Shown one piece after another: positions 45,511 through 54,639 of a stretch of 64,000 nt of DNA. The stretch covers positions 287,541,784-287,605,783 of the forward strand of contig CM060900.1 in assembly GCA_030762935.1 (NCBI GenBank). Direction: 5' to 3'. The notes beneath the pieces are model-generated. The model was not told where the DNA came from and made no database searches. It saw only the letters and a program-made list of their open reading frames with translations. The DNA comes from Hymenopus coronatus. Taxonomy: Eukaryota > Arthropoda > Insecta > Mantodea > Hymenopodidae. Position numbers and translations under genes: made by a program. Each line of letters opens with the position of its first letter. The first letter of the stretch is position 1.

Positions 45511-47139
45511 ATTTTGTAAGGAACCCTTCATAGTCCCACCATTAAACTTGTTACATGATTTAACAATAGAATAACCTATTTCCTAATTTTTTTTAAAAAC
45601 ATGTCAGAATGCATTTTTTTTCAAAATTTGTATTTAAATTTTTATTTTTGAATTTGTAAAAAAAATTTCTTCACAACCTATAGTGTCACATATACTGAAG
45701 GGATTTTAATATGCTACAAAATTACACCCTTCTCATGATTCTAGCTCAATTAGTAGAGGATCTATACTCATTTAAAAAGTTGGCCATCATACAATTTTGA
45801 GCGATTTTAGGAAATTTACATAACTGTATTTTGGAAATCGTTTAAGATAAAAAATTGAAATTTGGTATTTTTATTAGTTTTAAAACCTACTTTGAAGGTA
45901 TAAAATTACATCAAAATCTGAGCTAGTGAGGTAAACTTTTTATCCAAAATGCATTGATTTGACATGGATGATCCACTCCGAAATATTTGCTGCTGTCCAC
46001 CTGTGGAATTTGTTCCCCGCCAATATGATAGCTATGAAGAACTTTCCCCTTAGTTCTACTTAAAACAATGGACTTACTTTTTCCAGCATTAATTGCCATT
46101 TTGTTTGTGGTGGCCCACCTACTTATTTCATTTAGGTCATCCGGAATTCATTTCATACATGGTATTTTGAATCTTATTCTAAATAATACAATCATCTGTG
46201 AACAATCTTATCTGGCATTTAATATTTATAGTCATATCATTAACAAAGATAAAAAAAAGTAATGGACCCAATACTGAGGCTTGTGGCACGTCCAAACTTA
46301 CAAAACCCCTTTCAGACAATTCTTTACCTACTCTTACCTTTTGTGTTCTCCCTTTCAAAAAAAAAAGTTCTATCCACAATAGTATGCGGTTATCAATTCC
46401 TGTTTTTGCTAGCTTTTGGAGTAGTAAATTATGTGGCACAAAGCAAAAGCTTTAGAAAAGTCTATCATCACTGTGTCAGATCTTCCCTCTGCATCCAACT
46501 CACCCGCCAAATTCTGAAATAATGAGTTTATTCGACTTTCACACAAATACCCAGATCTAAATCTAAGTTGTGTTTCTTAGAACCATTTCTTGTTTTCTAG
46601 CTCCTCCTGTATGTATCCTGTAACTGAAAGTTCCCTTACTTTACATACGACTGATGTTAGGCTAACAGGTCGATAATTATTTATTTCCGTTTTATTATCC
46701 CCTTTATATATTCGAACTATAGTGGTTTTTCAGGCTTCTGGTATAGCACAGTTGTTAATTGATATATTAAACAAGAGCACTAGAAAGGAAATTATGGCTA
46801 ACCCCTTATTTTTCTCTGTAGGTATATTATCCTGTTCTCTCAATTTTCCATTCTGTAGCATCTTGATTCTTTTGCATAAATTGGATGCCATTATTTGAAA
46901 AAGCAATTCTCCAATGTCCCCAATTTCCTGTTCAGAACTATTATCCAATTTATGGAAAACTGATACAAAATGCAAATTTAATATTTTGGTTTTGTCCTTA
47001 TTTTCTACAGGTTCCATTAACTTTAAATTCTGGTATGTCCTCTTTATTAACCCTGCTTCTTTTCAATCAATTGAAAAAAGTTTTCCAGCCATTATTTTCC
47101 CAGTAAAGGATTTCTTCTATGAACCATTCCTGTATTCAT

Positions 47140-47890
47140 CCAGGAAAAGCACTCCCTTTGTCTGGAGCCCATGTTGCTTGCAGCAAATGGTCTGTCAAAG
47201 TTCCCACAGAATGGTGCAGTATGTCGTGGCATTCAAAGTGAGGCTGAAATATCTGCAACATGACACCTTGCATGTCCCAAAGCACAGTAAGCATATCCAT
47301 GTGGGCTGATGGAAAAGCCTTGAACTTTGTTGGTGAGGTGGAATGGAAGATCTTTTTGATTCTGGTTGAAAGTGGTGAATCCAAGGCTCGTCCCCTCTAA
47401 CAATTTGTGCCAGGATGTCATCTCCTTCCTTATTGTACCGATTGAGATACTGTGAAGAGAGACCCATTCTATTAATTTTGTACTCCTCAGTCAACTGGCG
47501 GGGCACCCACCATGCACAAACTTAATGAAACTTCAACTGCTCATGCATGATGATGTAAGCTGTTCCATGTGAACAGCCTATAGCAAGCGCTACATTATTA
47601 ATTGCCACATGCTGTCATTGCGAACAATTAGTTCCACATGCCATGGCTGCAGACACACTTCCACAGGATGACCAGGACACTCCTGATCATGGATGCCTTG
47701 CCTTCCCTGGTTAAACTGCTGGATCCAATTGAATACAGCTTTCCATGAGAAACACTTGTCACCACACACAGGACGCATTTTGTGATGCACTTCTTCTGTG
47801 GACGTCCTTTGTTCCACAAAAAACGCATAACTGCAAGCTGCTCTGCTCAGATACAATCATGCAACATACATGCCATCTTAAACTGGCAGC
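47140..47890 (-). pseudogene. Mariner transposase relic (element D), C-terminally truncated
   Basis: Minus strand. 47856-47590 reads HHKMRPVCGDKCFSWKAVFN, WIQQFNQGRQGIHDQECPGH (second helix-turn-helix and linker). 47520-47195 follows with VHGGCPAS-like remnants, RQLTEEYKINRMGLSSQYL, and LAQIVRGDEPWIHHFQPESK (first catalytic Asp, usual Ser changed to Pro), then PTWICLLCFGTCKVSC in a shifted frame. It ends abruptly at the 5' end of the CR1 element, before the second and third catalytic residues. The conserved reading WVPRQL is altered. Confidence 0.75.
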
Positions 47891-48613
47891 CGCTGACTGA
47901 CCACAGGCAGGCATGCGCACATGCACACAGAACAATGAGTAGAATTTCTGTGATTATATACAGTAAAGTGCAGGTTATACACTTCACACTTATACATTTT
48001 TTTGTTGAGGTTCTGGCAGAATTCTTATAATTACCACACCATTCTGTTTCATTTATGCGTTTTTCACTTGAGTATTTTTCACACATATACAATAAAATTT
48101 GAAGTCCTTAGAAGAGTGAGGCATAATTTTTATGTTTACAACCAGTTTCCTAGCTTAAGCATGAGCCAAAGCTTTTAATAAATGAGTGAATGCTGCTAAA
48201 GCTGAGTTTACATTCACAAGATCCAAAAATCCTGAGCCATTCCATGGTACTGAGAAGTTAATAACACCTACACATGAATTCCAATCATTTATGATGATGC
48301 TACTCCTAAAATACACTTTAGATTATCCAACACATATACTTAAAATAAAACATAAAAAACAAAAGCAAAGAATCGCAAAAATGTGGCAAAAAATTGTAAC
48401 TGGAGTGCATTAGGATGGTGAAATCATTTTGACAGCTCTGAATTCTGTATATTTTGAGACCACCACTGAAAAAAATGTCATGAAAAGCATTCATTCTGGT
48501 GAGTGGGCTTTGTTACCGAAATATAAGCAATTACAGAATTTCTTGTACCATCATTACAAACTATTTCCCTAATCAAATTCTTGTGTTGAATTTCCAGTCA
48601 TTTCACATGTTAG
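47891..48613. other. Intronic sequence with no gene seen
   Basis: AT-rich. A 75-codon frame (48186-48413) has no recognisable features. Confidence 0.4.
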
Positions 48614-48626
48614 AGTGGTTTGGGTG

Positions 48627-48841
48627 ATGATGATGATAATGGTGTTTATGGGCGTTCAACTGCCGAGGTCATAAGCGCCCTTATGATTAAAACTTGGCAA
48701 TAGGCAGTAAGAAAATACAAAAAAGTAAAAGAGCTAACACAGTTGAAACGGAAGTAACAGAACTGTCCAGCCCTCTAAACAGAGCTGGATATACATTAAA
48801 AGCAAAAGAGTTTAAAAAAAAACTGCTATCACACTAAAACG
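48627..48841 (-). other. 3' UTR and (ATC)n tail of the I-like element
   Basis: Contains the inverted pair GGGCGCTTATGACCTCGG ... TTGAACGCCC, which can form a stem near the 3' end, followed by ATCATCATCATC. I have met a similar GGGCGCTCAACTGC-type terminal sequence in other insect retroelements (from memory). The stem could be the RT recognition site; that is inference. Confidence 0.6.
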
Positions 48842-50051
48842 TCAAGGTAAAAGAAATTTTGCTAAAAATTTAAAAACCCTGTCCACTGCTCTTGGGTCAT
48901 CTGCCAGGACCTCAGCAAGAGAGGCCGGCATGCCCATAGATGACCGAATGTGTGCCAAGTGACCACACTCCAGCAACACATGACAAACTATCTGTGCCTC
49001 CCCACAGAGCGCACAGACAAGAGCAGGTTCACGTTTAAAAAGGTAACTGTGAGTAAAAATACAGTGGCCAATTCTTAGCCAAGCTAGTACTACCTCCTCC
49101 CGGCAGAATAAATGAGAGGAGGTTACCCAGTTGACACGGAGGTCCTTCACCTCTCGCAGCTTATTACCACGGAGAGCCAACCACTCCGCATGCCAAGTCG
49201 AAAAAACGGCTCTCCGTACAGCCACTCTAAAATCTTCTGCTGTTGAATGGGTAATCGTAACACTGGGCGCTGTGACTGCCGATTTCGCTGCCAAATCCGC
49301 CGTGTCATTCCCTGGCAAGCCAACGTGTCCAGGAATCCATGCGCAATCCACATTAAAACCAGAAGCGTGCAAAATATGAGAGAATGTCCTGGTTGCGCTG
49401 CACCAAAGGATGGTAATTGTACAGCTCACGAATGCTCTGAAGGGCACTAAGGGAATCACTAAGAATAAGGCAGTCACCTAATTTTCGACGTCGAATATAC
49501 AGAAGGGCTTGATAAATAGCATATAGCTCGGCAGAATATATAGATGTGCAACTAGGCAAACCGTAAGTAGAAGTTGCGGTGCCAGTGACAAAGGCACATC
49601 CAACACCGTCAGGGCTCTTACTACCATCGGTGTAAATACAAATACGGCCACTGTATTTGGATAAAAATTCTAAAAAGCAACGACGAATACTATCAAGAGG
49701 CGTAACAGATTTCCCGTAAAGCGTCATCCCGAGATCGACATGGGAGGTAGCGCGTAACCAAGGGGGGTGTATACTCTCTCCCTTGAATAACAGCCGAGGA
49801 ATGTCAACATGGTGCTGGCGTAGAAGCTCACGGAAACGAAAACCTGCTGGCCTGGGGCTCAGAGAGCGGAGGCAGTATCGCTCGTGCAGCTCAGGGGAGA
49901 AAAACGCGTGATAAGTTGGATGCCCAGGCATACACTTCAGCCCACAGCCATAATTAGCAAGCAGGACATCACGCCGACAACGCAGAGGAGGTTCTCCCGA
50001 TTCGGCGTAGAGGCTAACAACTGGGCTCGTTGGAAAAGCTCCAACGGCCAC
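48842..50051 (-). pseudogene. I-like element ORF2, distal part with RNase H domain
   Basis: Two overlapping open segments. 50051-49353 contains the end of the RT thumb region and the RNase H start: IYTDGSKSPDGVGCAFVTG (first Asp), IYSAELYAIYQALLYI (Glu), LILSDSLSALQSI (second Asp). 49477-48842, one frame off, contains CAWIPGHVGLPGNDTADLAA (His and last Asp) and a C-terminal zinc-like pattern CALCGEAQIVCHVLLECGH. All four metal-binding positions of RNase H are therefore intact. The frame change near 49390 is an indel; RNase H removes the RNA template strand during target-primed reverse transcription. Confidence 0.85.
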
Positions 50052-50273
50052 ACGGATGCCCTGGTTGTGGACTGTGTCTAAGCTCAGGGGAGAAAAACGC
50101 GTGATAAGTTGGATGCCCAGGCATACACTTCAGCCCACAGCCATAATTAGCAAGCAGGACATCACGCCGACAACGCAGAGGAGGTTCTCCCGATTCGGCG
50201 TAGAGGCTAACAACTGGGCTCGTTGGAAAAGCTCCAACGGCCACACGGATGCCCTGGTTGTGGACTGTGTCTA
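49888..50273. repeat. 193-bp exact tandem duplication in ORF2
   Basis: 49888-50080 repeats as 50081-50273 with no differences seen, starting AGCTCAGGGGAGAAAAACGC. 193 is not divisible by three, so the duplication shifts the ORF2 frame between the RT and RNase H parts. The identity of the two copies implies a recent event, after insertion or during the last replication. Confidence 0.97.
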
Positions 50274-51714
50274 ACCTTCTGAGCACTGAAGGTCGAGCTG
50301 AAGAATACACAATGCTGCCATAGTCCAACTTCGAACGAATCACAGCACGATAAAGACGGAGCAATGCCGTCCGATCCGCACCCCAAGATTTGCCACTTAG
50401 TATCCGTAAAAGATTTAGAGAACGGTCACATCGTGCTCTAAGCTGTGCTATTTGTGGTGCCCAACAAAGTTTCCGATCGAAGATCAAACCAAGGAATCTC
50501 GCCTCGTCTGCGAAAGGAAGTAAATCTGGCCCGAGTCGAAGAGACGGCGGCATTTGCCACTTACGGCGCCAGAAGTTAACGCAGACTGTCTTCTCAGCGG
50601 AGAAACGAAAACCGTGTTTCGAGCTCCAAGCATAGAGATTGTCCAAACACCGCTGGAGACGGCGTTCCAAAAACGGTGTACGCTGAGAAGTACAGAAGAT
50701 GGCAAAGTCGTCCACGAATAAACAGGAAGAGACACCTTGAGGCACACATAGTGATATGGAATTTATCGCAATAGCAAATAGAGTCACGCTGAGTACCGAG
50801 CCCTGCGGCACTCCGTTCTCTTGAATAGAATGGTTAGAAAAAACCGAGCCCACCCTCACTCGAAAAACGCGGTCCCGCATAAACTCCTGAATGACCAACG
50901 GTAGGCGTCCACGTATGTTCCAGTTGTGCAGAGAACGCAATATTCCCGCCCGCCAACACGTGTCGTAGGCCTTCCCGAGGTCAAAAAATATCCAAACTGT
51001 GGGGCTGTTCTTAAGAAACCCGTCCATAATCTGAGTTGACAGAGAGACAAGGTGGTCAGCAGTTGAACGTCGTCGTCGAAAGCCACCCTGGATGTTCGTC
51101 AGAAGATTGTGGGGTTCCAGCCACCACACCAACCGTCCATTGATCATGCGTTCCATCACCTTGCACACGCAACTGGTGAGGGAAATAGGACGGTAACTGG
51201 AAGGAAGATGGCGGTCCTTTCCAGGTTTAAGAATGGGTATAATGGTGGCCTCCCGCCACTTGTCTGGAAAAATGCCATCAACCCAGACACGATTATAGAC
51301 CTCGAGTAGGAAATCTTTGCCATCAGGAGAGAGATGTTGCAACATTTGGACGTGGATACCATCTGGACCTGGTGCTGAGTGTCGTGAAGAGGAGAGTGCA
51401 TTGTCTAGCTCTGCCAGGGTGAAAAGGCGATTATAATCCTCAAGGTTGCCAGAAAGAAACGAGAATTCTTGAGATTCCACCTGATTCTTAACTGTAAGAA
51501 ACTCAGGGGAATAATTGCCTGAGCTAGACACCTGAGCGAAAGCACTGCCTAAAGTATTCGCCACGTCAAATGTATCAACAACAGCTCCGGTAGGTGTTTT
51601 GAGACCGGCGATGGGCATATGGTTCGGTTTCCCAGCCACACGTCTTAACTTATCCCATACGACAGAGGAAGGTGTATGTCGATTAAAGGAACCCACGAAT
51701 TTATTCCATGACAT
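50014..51714 (-). CDS. I-like element ORF2, reverse transcriptase part
   Basis: A 566-codon open segment. RT motifs in order: FPDKWREATIIPILKPGKD and YRPISLTSCVCKVMERMING (fingers), NIQGGFRRRRSTADHL, WIFFDLGKAYDTCWRAG (motif A; the usual DLEKAYD reads DLGKAYD), QENGVPQGSVLSVTLFAIAI (motif B), SSCLFVDDFAIFC (catalytic F-x-D-D, about residue 345), FLGLIFDRKLCW (thumb start). It begins one base out of frame with the endonuclease segment, at a CAAAAAG run near 51705, and ends in the 193-bp duplication. The catalytic residues are intact. In the live element it would copy the element RNA at a nicked chromosomal target in the nucleus. Confidence 0.92.
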   Translation of the reverse strand: MSWNKFVGSFNRHTPSSVVWDKLRRVAGKPNHMPIAGLKTPTGAVVDTFDVANTLGSAFAQVSSSGNYSPEFLTVKNQVESQEFSFLSGNLEDYNRLFTLAELDNALSSSRHSAPGPDGIHVQMLQHLSPDGKDFLLEVYNRVWVDGIFPDKWREATIIPILKPGKDRHLPSSYRPISLTSCVCKVMERMINGRLVWWLEPHNLLTNIQGGFRRRRSTADHLVSLSTQIMDGFLKNSPTVWIFFDLGKAYDTCWRAGILRSLHNWNIRGRLPLVIQEFMRDRVFRVRVGSVFSNHSIQENGVPQGSVLSVTLFAIAINSISLCVPQGVSSCLFVDDFAIFCTSQRTPFLERRLQRCLDNLYAWSSKHGFRFSAEKTVCVNFWRRKWQMPPSLRLGPDLLPFADEARFLGLIFDRKLCWAPQIAQLRARCDRSLNLLRILSGKSWGADRTALLRLYRAVIRSKLDYGSIVYSSARPSVLRRLDTVHNQGIRVAVGAFPTSPVVSLYAESGEPPLRCRRDVLLANYGCGLKCMPGHPTYHAFFSPELRHSPQPGHPCGRWSFSNEPSC

Positions 51715-52684
51715 CTTTTTGCATCCGTTTGTAGTGTATCAGGTTATCCAGTGTAGGAAAACGCTGGAAAACCCGTAGAGCTCGTCTGCGTGCGCGAATA
51801 GCATCCCGACAGTCATCGGTCCACCAAGGTACCGGAAATCGACGGCTGTAGCCAGTCGAACGCGGAATGGATTGCTCAGCAGCAGAAAGAATAGTCCCTG
51901 TGAGATGTTCGACCAAGTGGTTCACAGAGTCGTGCTCTTCGTAGCTAAATTCAGCCAAGTGGGAGTACAGTTCCCAGCTGGCGTGGTCTAGGCGCCAACT
52001 AGGTAAACGGGTGGAACATACAACGGGTGTCAAAACACTAATACGACAAGGAAAGTGGTCACTAGAATGCAAATCCGAGATGATATTCCAGCATAAGGTG
52101 ACTGCTAGCTGAGGGGAACAAATTGCAATGTCAATGTGTGAAAAACTATGAAAGGCGTCAGAAAGAAAGGTGGGCTCTCCGGTGTTCAAGAGAGCAAGAT
52201 TCTGACTATCCAAGAAGTCTTTAAGTAGCGTACCTCTCGCACAAGCCCGAGGAGAGCCCCAAAGAGGGTGATGGGCATTCACGTCGCCTACCAATAAAAA
52301 GGGTGGTGGCAACTGCGAAATGAGGTGTTCTAAGTCGCTCTGCGAGAGCTCCGCAGATGGAGGCAAATAGATACTGCAAATGGTGAATAAAGCGGAGGGT
52401 AGCTTAGTGCTGACAGCAACGGACTGGATTGCAGATTGTATGGGTACGGAGTTGGCAAAAATATCATCCAGAATAAGCATCATAGTGCCCCCATGTGCCG
52501 GGACACCGTCCTCCGGGGATAAATCACATCGTACGGAGGAGTACTGCCTGATGGTAACGGTGTCCTGTAGACGGAGCTTCGTCTCTTGTAAGCATACAGC
52601 CAAGGGTTCATGCTGGCGTAGCAACAAGTCAAGCTCTGGTCGATGTGGTCGAATTCCGCGTATGTTCCAATGGAGGATAGCCAT
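51701..52684 (-). CDS. I-like element ORF2, EEP (AP-type) endonuclease part
   Basis: A 327-codon open segment beginning MAILHWNIRGIRPHRPELDL at the usual ORF2 start, 22 bp after the ORF1 stop. Catalytic landmarks of exonuclease-endonuclease-phosphatase nucleases: Asn in HWNIRG, Glu in CLQETKL, LLVGDVNAHHPLWG, HIDIAICS, and the terminal SSDHFP (Asp-His). All are intact. After the domain comes a basic linker (RDAIRARRRALRVFQRF), ending at the frameshift near 51705. It would nick target DNA to prime reverse transcription. Confidence 0.92.
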   Translation of the reverse strand: MAILHWNIRGIRPHRPELDLLLRQHEPLAVCLQETKLRLQDTVTIRQYSSVRCDLSPEDGVPAHGGTMMLILDDIFANSVPIQSAIQSVAVSTKLPSALFTICSIYLPPSAELSQSDLEHLISQLPPPFLLVGDVNAHHPLWGSPRACARGTLLKDFLDSQNLALLNTGEPTFLSDAFHSFSHIDIAICSPQLAVTLCWNIISDLHSSDHFPCRISVLTPVVCSTRLPSWRLDHASWELYSHLAEFSYEEHDSVNHLVEHLTGTILSAAEQSIPRSTGYSRRFPVPWWTDDCRDAIRARRRALRVFQRFPTLDNLIHYKRMQKDVME

Positions 52685-52706
52685 TGGGTATATTATGGGA
52701 TAAGTT

Positions 52707-54164
52707 TCAAATCGAAAGACGCTTCTGCAGATTGGGATTAGCTGGTCGGTTCAATTTGTTTTTCTTAGGCGTTGGGCTAGTACTATTTTCAGGAGCACGA
52801 TCCTGCCGTTTCCGCACTGTCCCTCTGGCAGTGGCGGCAGAATCCTCCTGGTCCATCTCCTCCACAAGGGAGGTCCCTTTTTCAAGAGCAAATTTCGGTC
52901 CGAGAAGTTCGAACCGATTGGATGTGCTGATCGGCGAAGACGGCCGTCGCCGATTCACGCCCTCCTCCCCAGATGACCCTTCAGAGGAGGATACACGTGT
53001 GGAGTTGCGTGTACTTTTTTTACCCTTAGATGACTTGGTAGAAGATTGCACATTCTCTTTCAAGAAGTCTTGTCGTACATACTTGGTCTTAAACTGTTTT
53101 TTCGGGGCAGAAGACGTCGTGAATTTACCAGCTTTAGTTCCCGAGGTCGAGGCTTTCGGTGACAAGTGTGCAGGACTATTCTGTAAGCTGGCGGATTTGG
53201 CAGATGTTGATACCAACTTGGGTGTAGGTGTCGAAGGCTTTTGCAGCGCTTGGGCTAAAATAACCTTTTCCGCAATTGTAGCCCCGTTCATATCGCCGGT
53301 CTGTGTTGCGATTTCCCGACGCGGTACCGGTTTAGCTGCAACTGAGCTATAGGTACCGGACCTCGGGGCAGAGGGTTGGCGGAGTCGCAGGAGCTTCCGG
53401 GCTTCCAAGAAGGACACCTTCTCTTTCACCCGTATCTCCTGGATCGCTCGTTCCTCTGCAAAACGGGGGCAGTCTCGGGAACTAGATGGGTGTTCCCCGT
53501 TACAGTTCACACACGATGGAGCTGAAGCACAAGCCCCATCGTGGGAGATGTCACCGCAGTGGACGCAGGTGGACTTGCCGGTACACAACTCACTAGTGTG
53601 ACCATAACGTTGGCATTTAAAGCACCTCAGCGGATTGGGTATATGAGGCCTAACTTCGATGGCTTCATACCCTGCCCTAATCTTTTGAGGGAGGTCAACC
53701 CGATCAAAAGTAAGAAACAGGGTACGAGTAGACAGGAATTCACCGTTGATCTTACGTTGTACCCGATAAACAGATGAGACACCCTGAGTCGCTAGATTTT
53801 CTTGGATCTCCTCAATGGACAAACCGTCCAACGCGCGGGTTGTTACTACACCGCGGGAGGAGTTCAGCGACTTGTGCACCTCGACCTTCACTGGATAGCT
53901 GGCTAACATGGTGGCTTTAAGTATCCTTGCATCTTGCGAGGCGGAGTTGGCTTCGACAAGAAGTGTACCATTGCGAGCTCGAACGCAGGATTTAACCGGA
54001 CCAGCAATGGCATCGAGACCCTTTTGGATAGTAAAAGGGCTCACCGTAAGGAACTTCTTACCTTCCTCTGTCCTATGAATAACCAAGTAGCGAGGACCAC
54101 ATGACTCGACTACTTCCTTTCCAACGTCTTTATTTAAATTAAGGGGTTTTAGTTTTGGTGCCAT
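52707..54164 (-). CDS. I-like element ORF1 (Gag-like RNA-binding protein)
   Basis: An intact 485-codon ORF from MAPKLKPLNLNKDVGKEVVE. The N-terminal 170 residues form an RRM-like or PRE_C2HC-like region (RYLVIHRTEEGKKFLTVSPF; RTLFLTFDRVDLPQKIRAGY). Three zinc knuckles follow from residue 181: CFKCQRYGHTSELC (C-x2-C-x4-H-x4-C), CVHCGDISHDGAC and CVNCNGEHPSSSRDC. The C-terminal 220 residues are Ser/Thr/Lys-rich and disordered, with basic stretches such as PKKNKLNRP near the end. ORF1 proteins of this type bind element RNA and form the RNP. The intact frame contrasts with the broken ORF2. The stop is followed 22 bp later by ORF2, suggesting reinitiation or readthrough. Confidence 0.92.
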   Translation of the reverse strand: MAPKLKPLNLNKDVGKEVVESCGPRYLVIHRTEEGKKFLTVSPFTIQKGLDAIAGPVKSCVRARNGTLLVEANSASQDARILKATMLASYPVKVEVHKSLNSSRGVVTTRALDGLSIEEIQENLATQGVSSVYRVQRKINGEFLSTRTLFLTFDRVDLPQKIRAGYEAIEVRPHIPNPLRCFKCQRYGHTSELCTGKSTCVHCGDISHDGACASAPSCVNCNGEHPSSSRDCPRFAEERAIQEIRVKEKVSFLEARKLLRLRQPSAPRSGTYSSVAAKPVPRREIATQTGDMNGATIAEKVILAQALQKPSTPTPKLVSTSAKSASLQNSPAHLSPKASTSGTKAGKFTTSSAPKKQFKTKYVRQDFLKENVQSSTKSSKGKKSTRNSTRVSSSEGSSGEEGVNRRRPSSPISTSNRFELLGPKFALEKGTSLVEEMDQEDSAATARGTVRKRQDRAPENSTSPTPKKNKLNRPANPNLQKRLSI

Positions 54165-54621
54165 AAAAAAAGGTATAAATTCATCCCCCAGTGCTCCCCA
54201 CCCACCACGGAGCCCAACGAGGGGTCACCCCACTGGGGTGACAGGGCTACACAGGGGATATAGCGGGCTCGCCGTCCCACTCACCCTGGAGTTCGGTGTA
54301 ATACCTAGTCCTGGCCGATTGACTAGGGGTGGGTTAGTCCCTAGCCTCCCGTTTAGGCAAATCAGAAACCAAAGCAGTGTATTAGGCTGCGCACCCTCCC
54401 CAATTACTGAAAGACAGAAGCCCAGGGTCCAGTATGCAACCCTCAACCAACCAGGATATTCCTTTTCACCGACACGGGTCTCCACGCACGGCCTACACGT
54501 GGGTGGGCATTTTGACCTTCTGACTCCCTCACCACTCTGAGGCTGCCCACAGAGGGAGTCAAGGTGGCTCGGGACCCTGGGTGCGCCTAACCCGTACCTA
54601 CCGTAGTAGGCCCCTGGGGGG
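54165..54621 (-). promoter_or_regulatory. 5' UTR of the I-like element (internal promoter expected)
   Basis: About 457 bp, GC-rich, between the 5' target duplication and the ORF1 start. I-group elements carry an internal promoter here; no core promoter motif could be identified with confidence. Short inverted repeats (GGGGTCACCCCACTGGGG) suggest RNA structure. Confidence 0.5.
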
Positions 54622-54639
54622 AGTGTTTTGGGTGCATTC

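Larger units (their letters stand above)
38600..45974. mobile_element. 7.4-kb DNA transposon with about 460-bp terminal inverted repeats
   Basis: The left end GGGTCATTCCATGTCAAATC (38601) and the reverse complement of the right end GGATCATCCATGTCAAATCA (45974) open inverted repeats that remain alignable to about 39060 and 45510. The target duplication is ACT or CACT (38596-38599; 45974-45977), and the CR1 reading frame joins across it. Inside lie a decayed transposase-like pseudogene (40200-42130), a copy of repeat X (39240-40120) and a Tc1 relic (43100-44330). Long inverted repeats and a 3-4-bp duplication do not match the common superfamilies that I can assign confidently. Confidence 0.75.
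38040..47140 (-). mobile_element. CR1 non-LTR retrotransposon split by a 7.4-kb transposon
   Basis: Minus-strand pieces: 47140-45975 and 38599-38040. The first holds QEWFIEEILY, FKVNGT and NKDKTKILNLHFVSVFHKL (linker), PHNLLLQKLAKTGIDNRILL, VPQASVLGPLLFFIFVNDM (motif B) and RLFTDDCII (catalytic F-x-D-D), and stops in DSSKYFG. The second resumes with CLSSNAKWEVQL, RNVKAREISYRSFLWPVMEYG, SLEKIQRRVVKFIKEERFWGY and RRYRTNIRKCSF...ERNELP, the C-terminal part. Joining the two at the shared ACT restores an uninterrupted reading. Frameshifts and stops elsewhere make it inactive. It lacks the endonuclease domain, so it is 5'-truncated, as usual for CR1. Its 5' end abuts a mariner relic at 47140. Confidence 0.85.
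48627..54621 (-). mobile_element. Near full-length I-like non-LTR retrotransposon, 6.0 kb
   Basis: Minus-strand element with 5' UTR (54621-54165), ORF1 (54164-52707), ORF2 with endonuclease, RT and RNase H (52684 to 48842), a 3' region containing GGGCGCTTATGACCTCGG, and a short (ATC)n tail at 48627-48640. Target duplications AGTGGTTTGGGTG (48614-48626) and AGTGTTTTGGGTG (54622-54634) agree at 12 of 13 bases. RNase H downstream of the RT, together with a CCHC ORF1, places it in the I group (I/Nimb-like) by architecture. It is markedly more GC-rich than its surroundings, as expected for a recent arrival. ORF2 is disabled by two single-base-type frameshifts and a 193-bp tandem duplication. Confidence 0.9.

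Noticed and set aside
52684..53352. A 222-codon plus-strand ORF
   Set aside because: Antisense shadow of retrotransposon ORF1.
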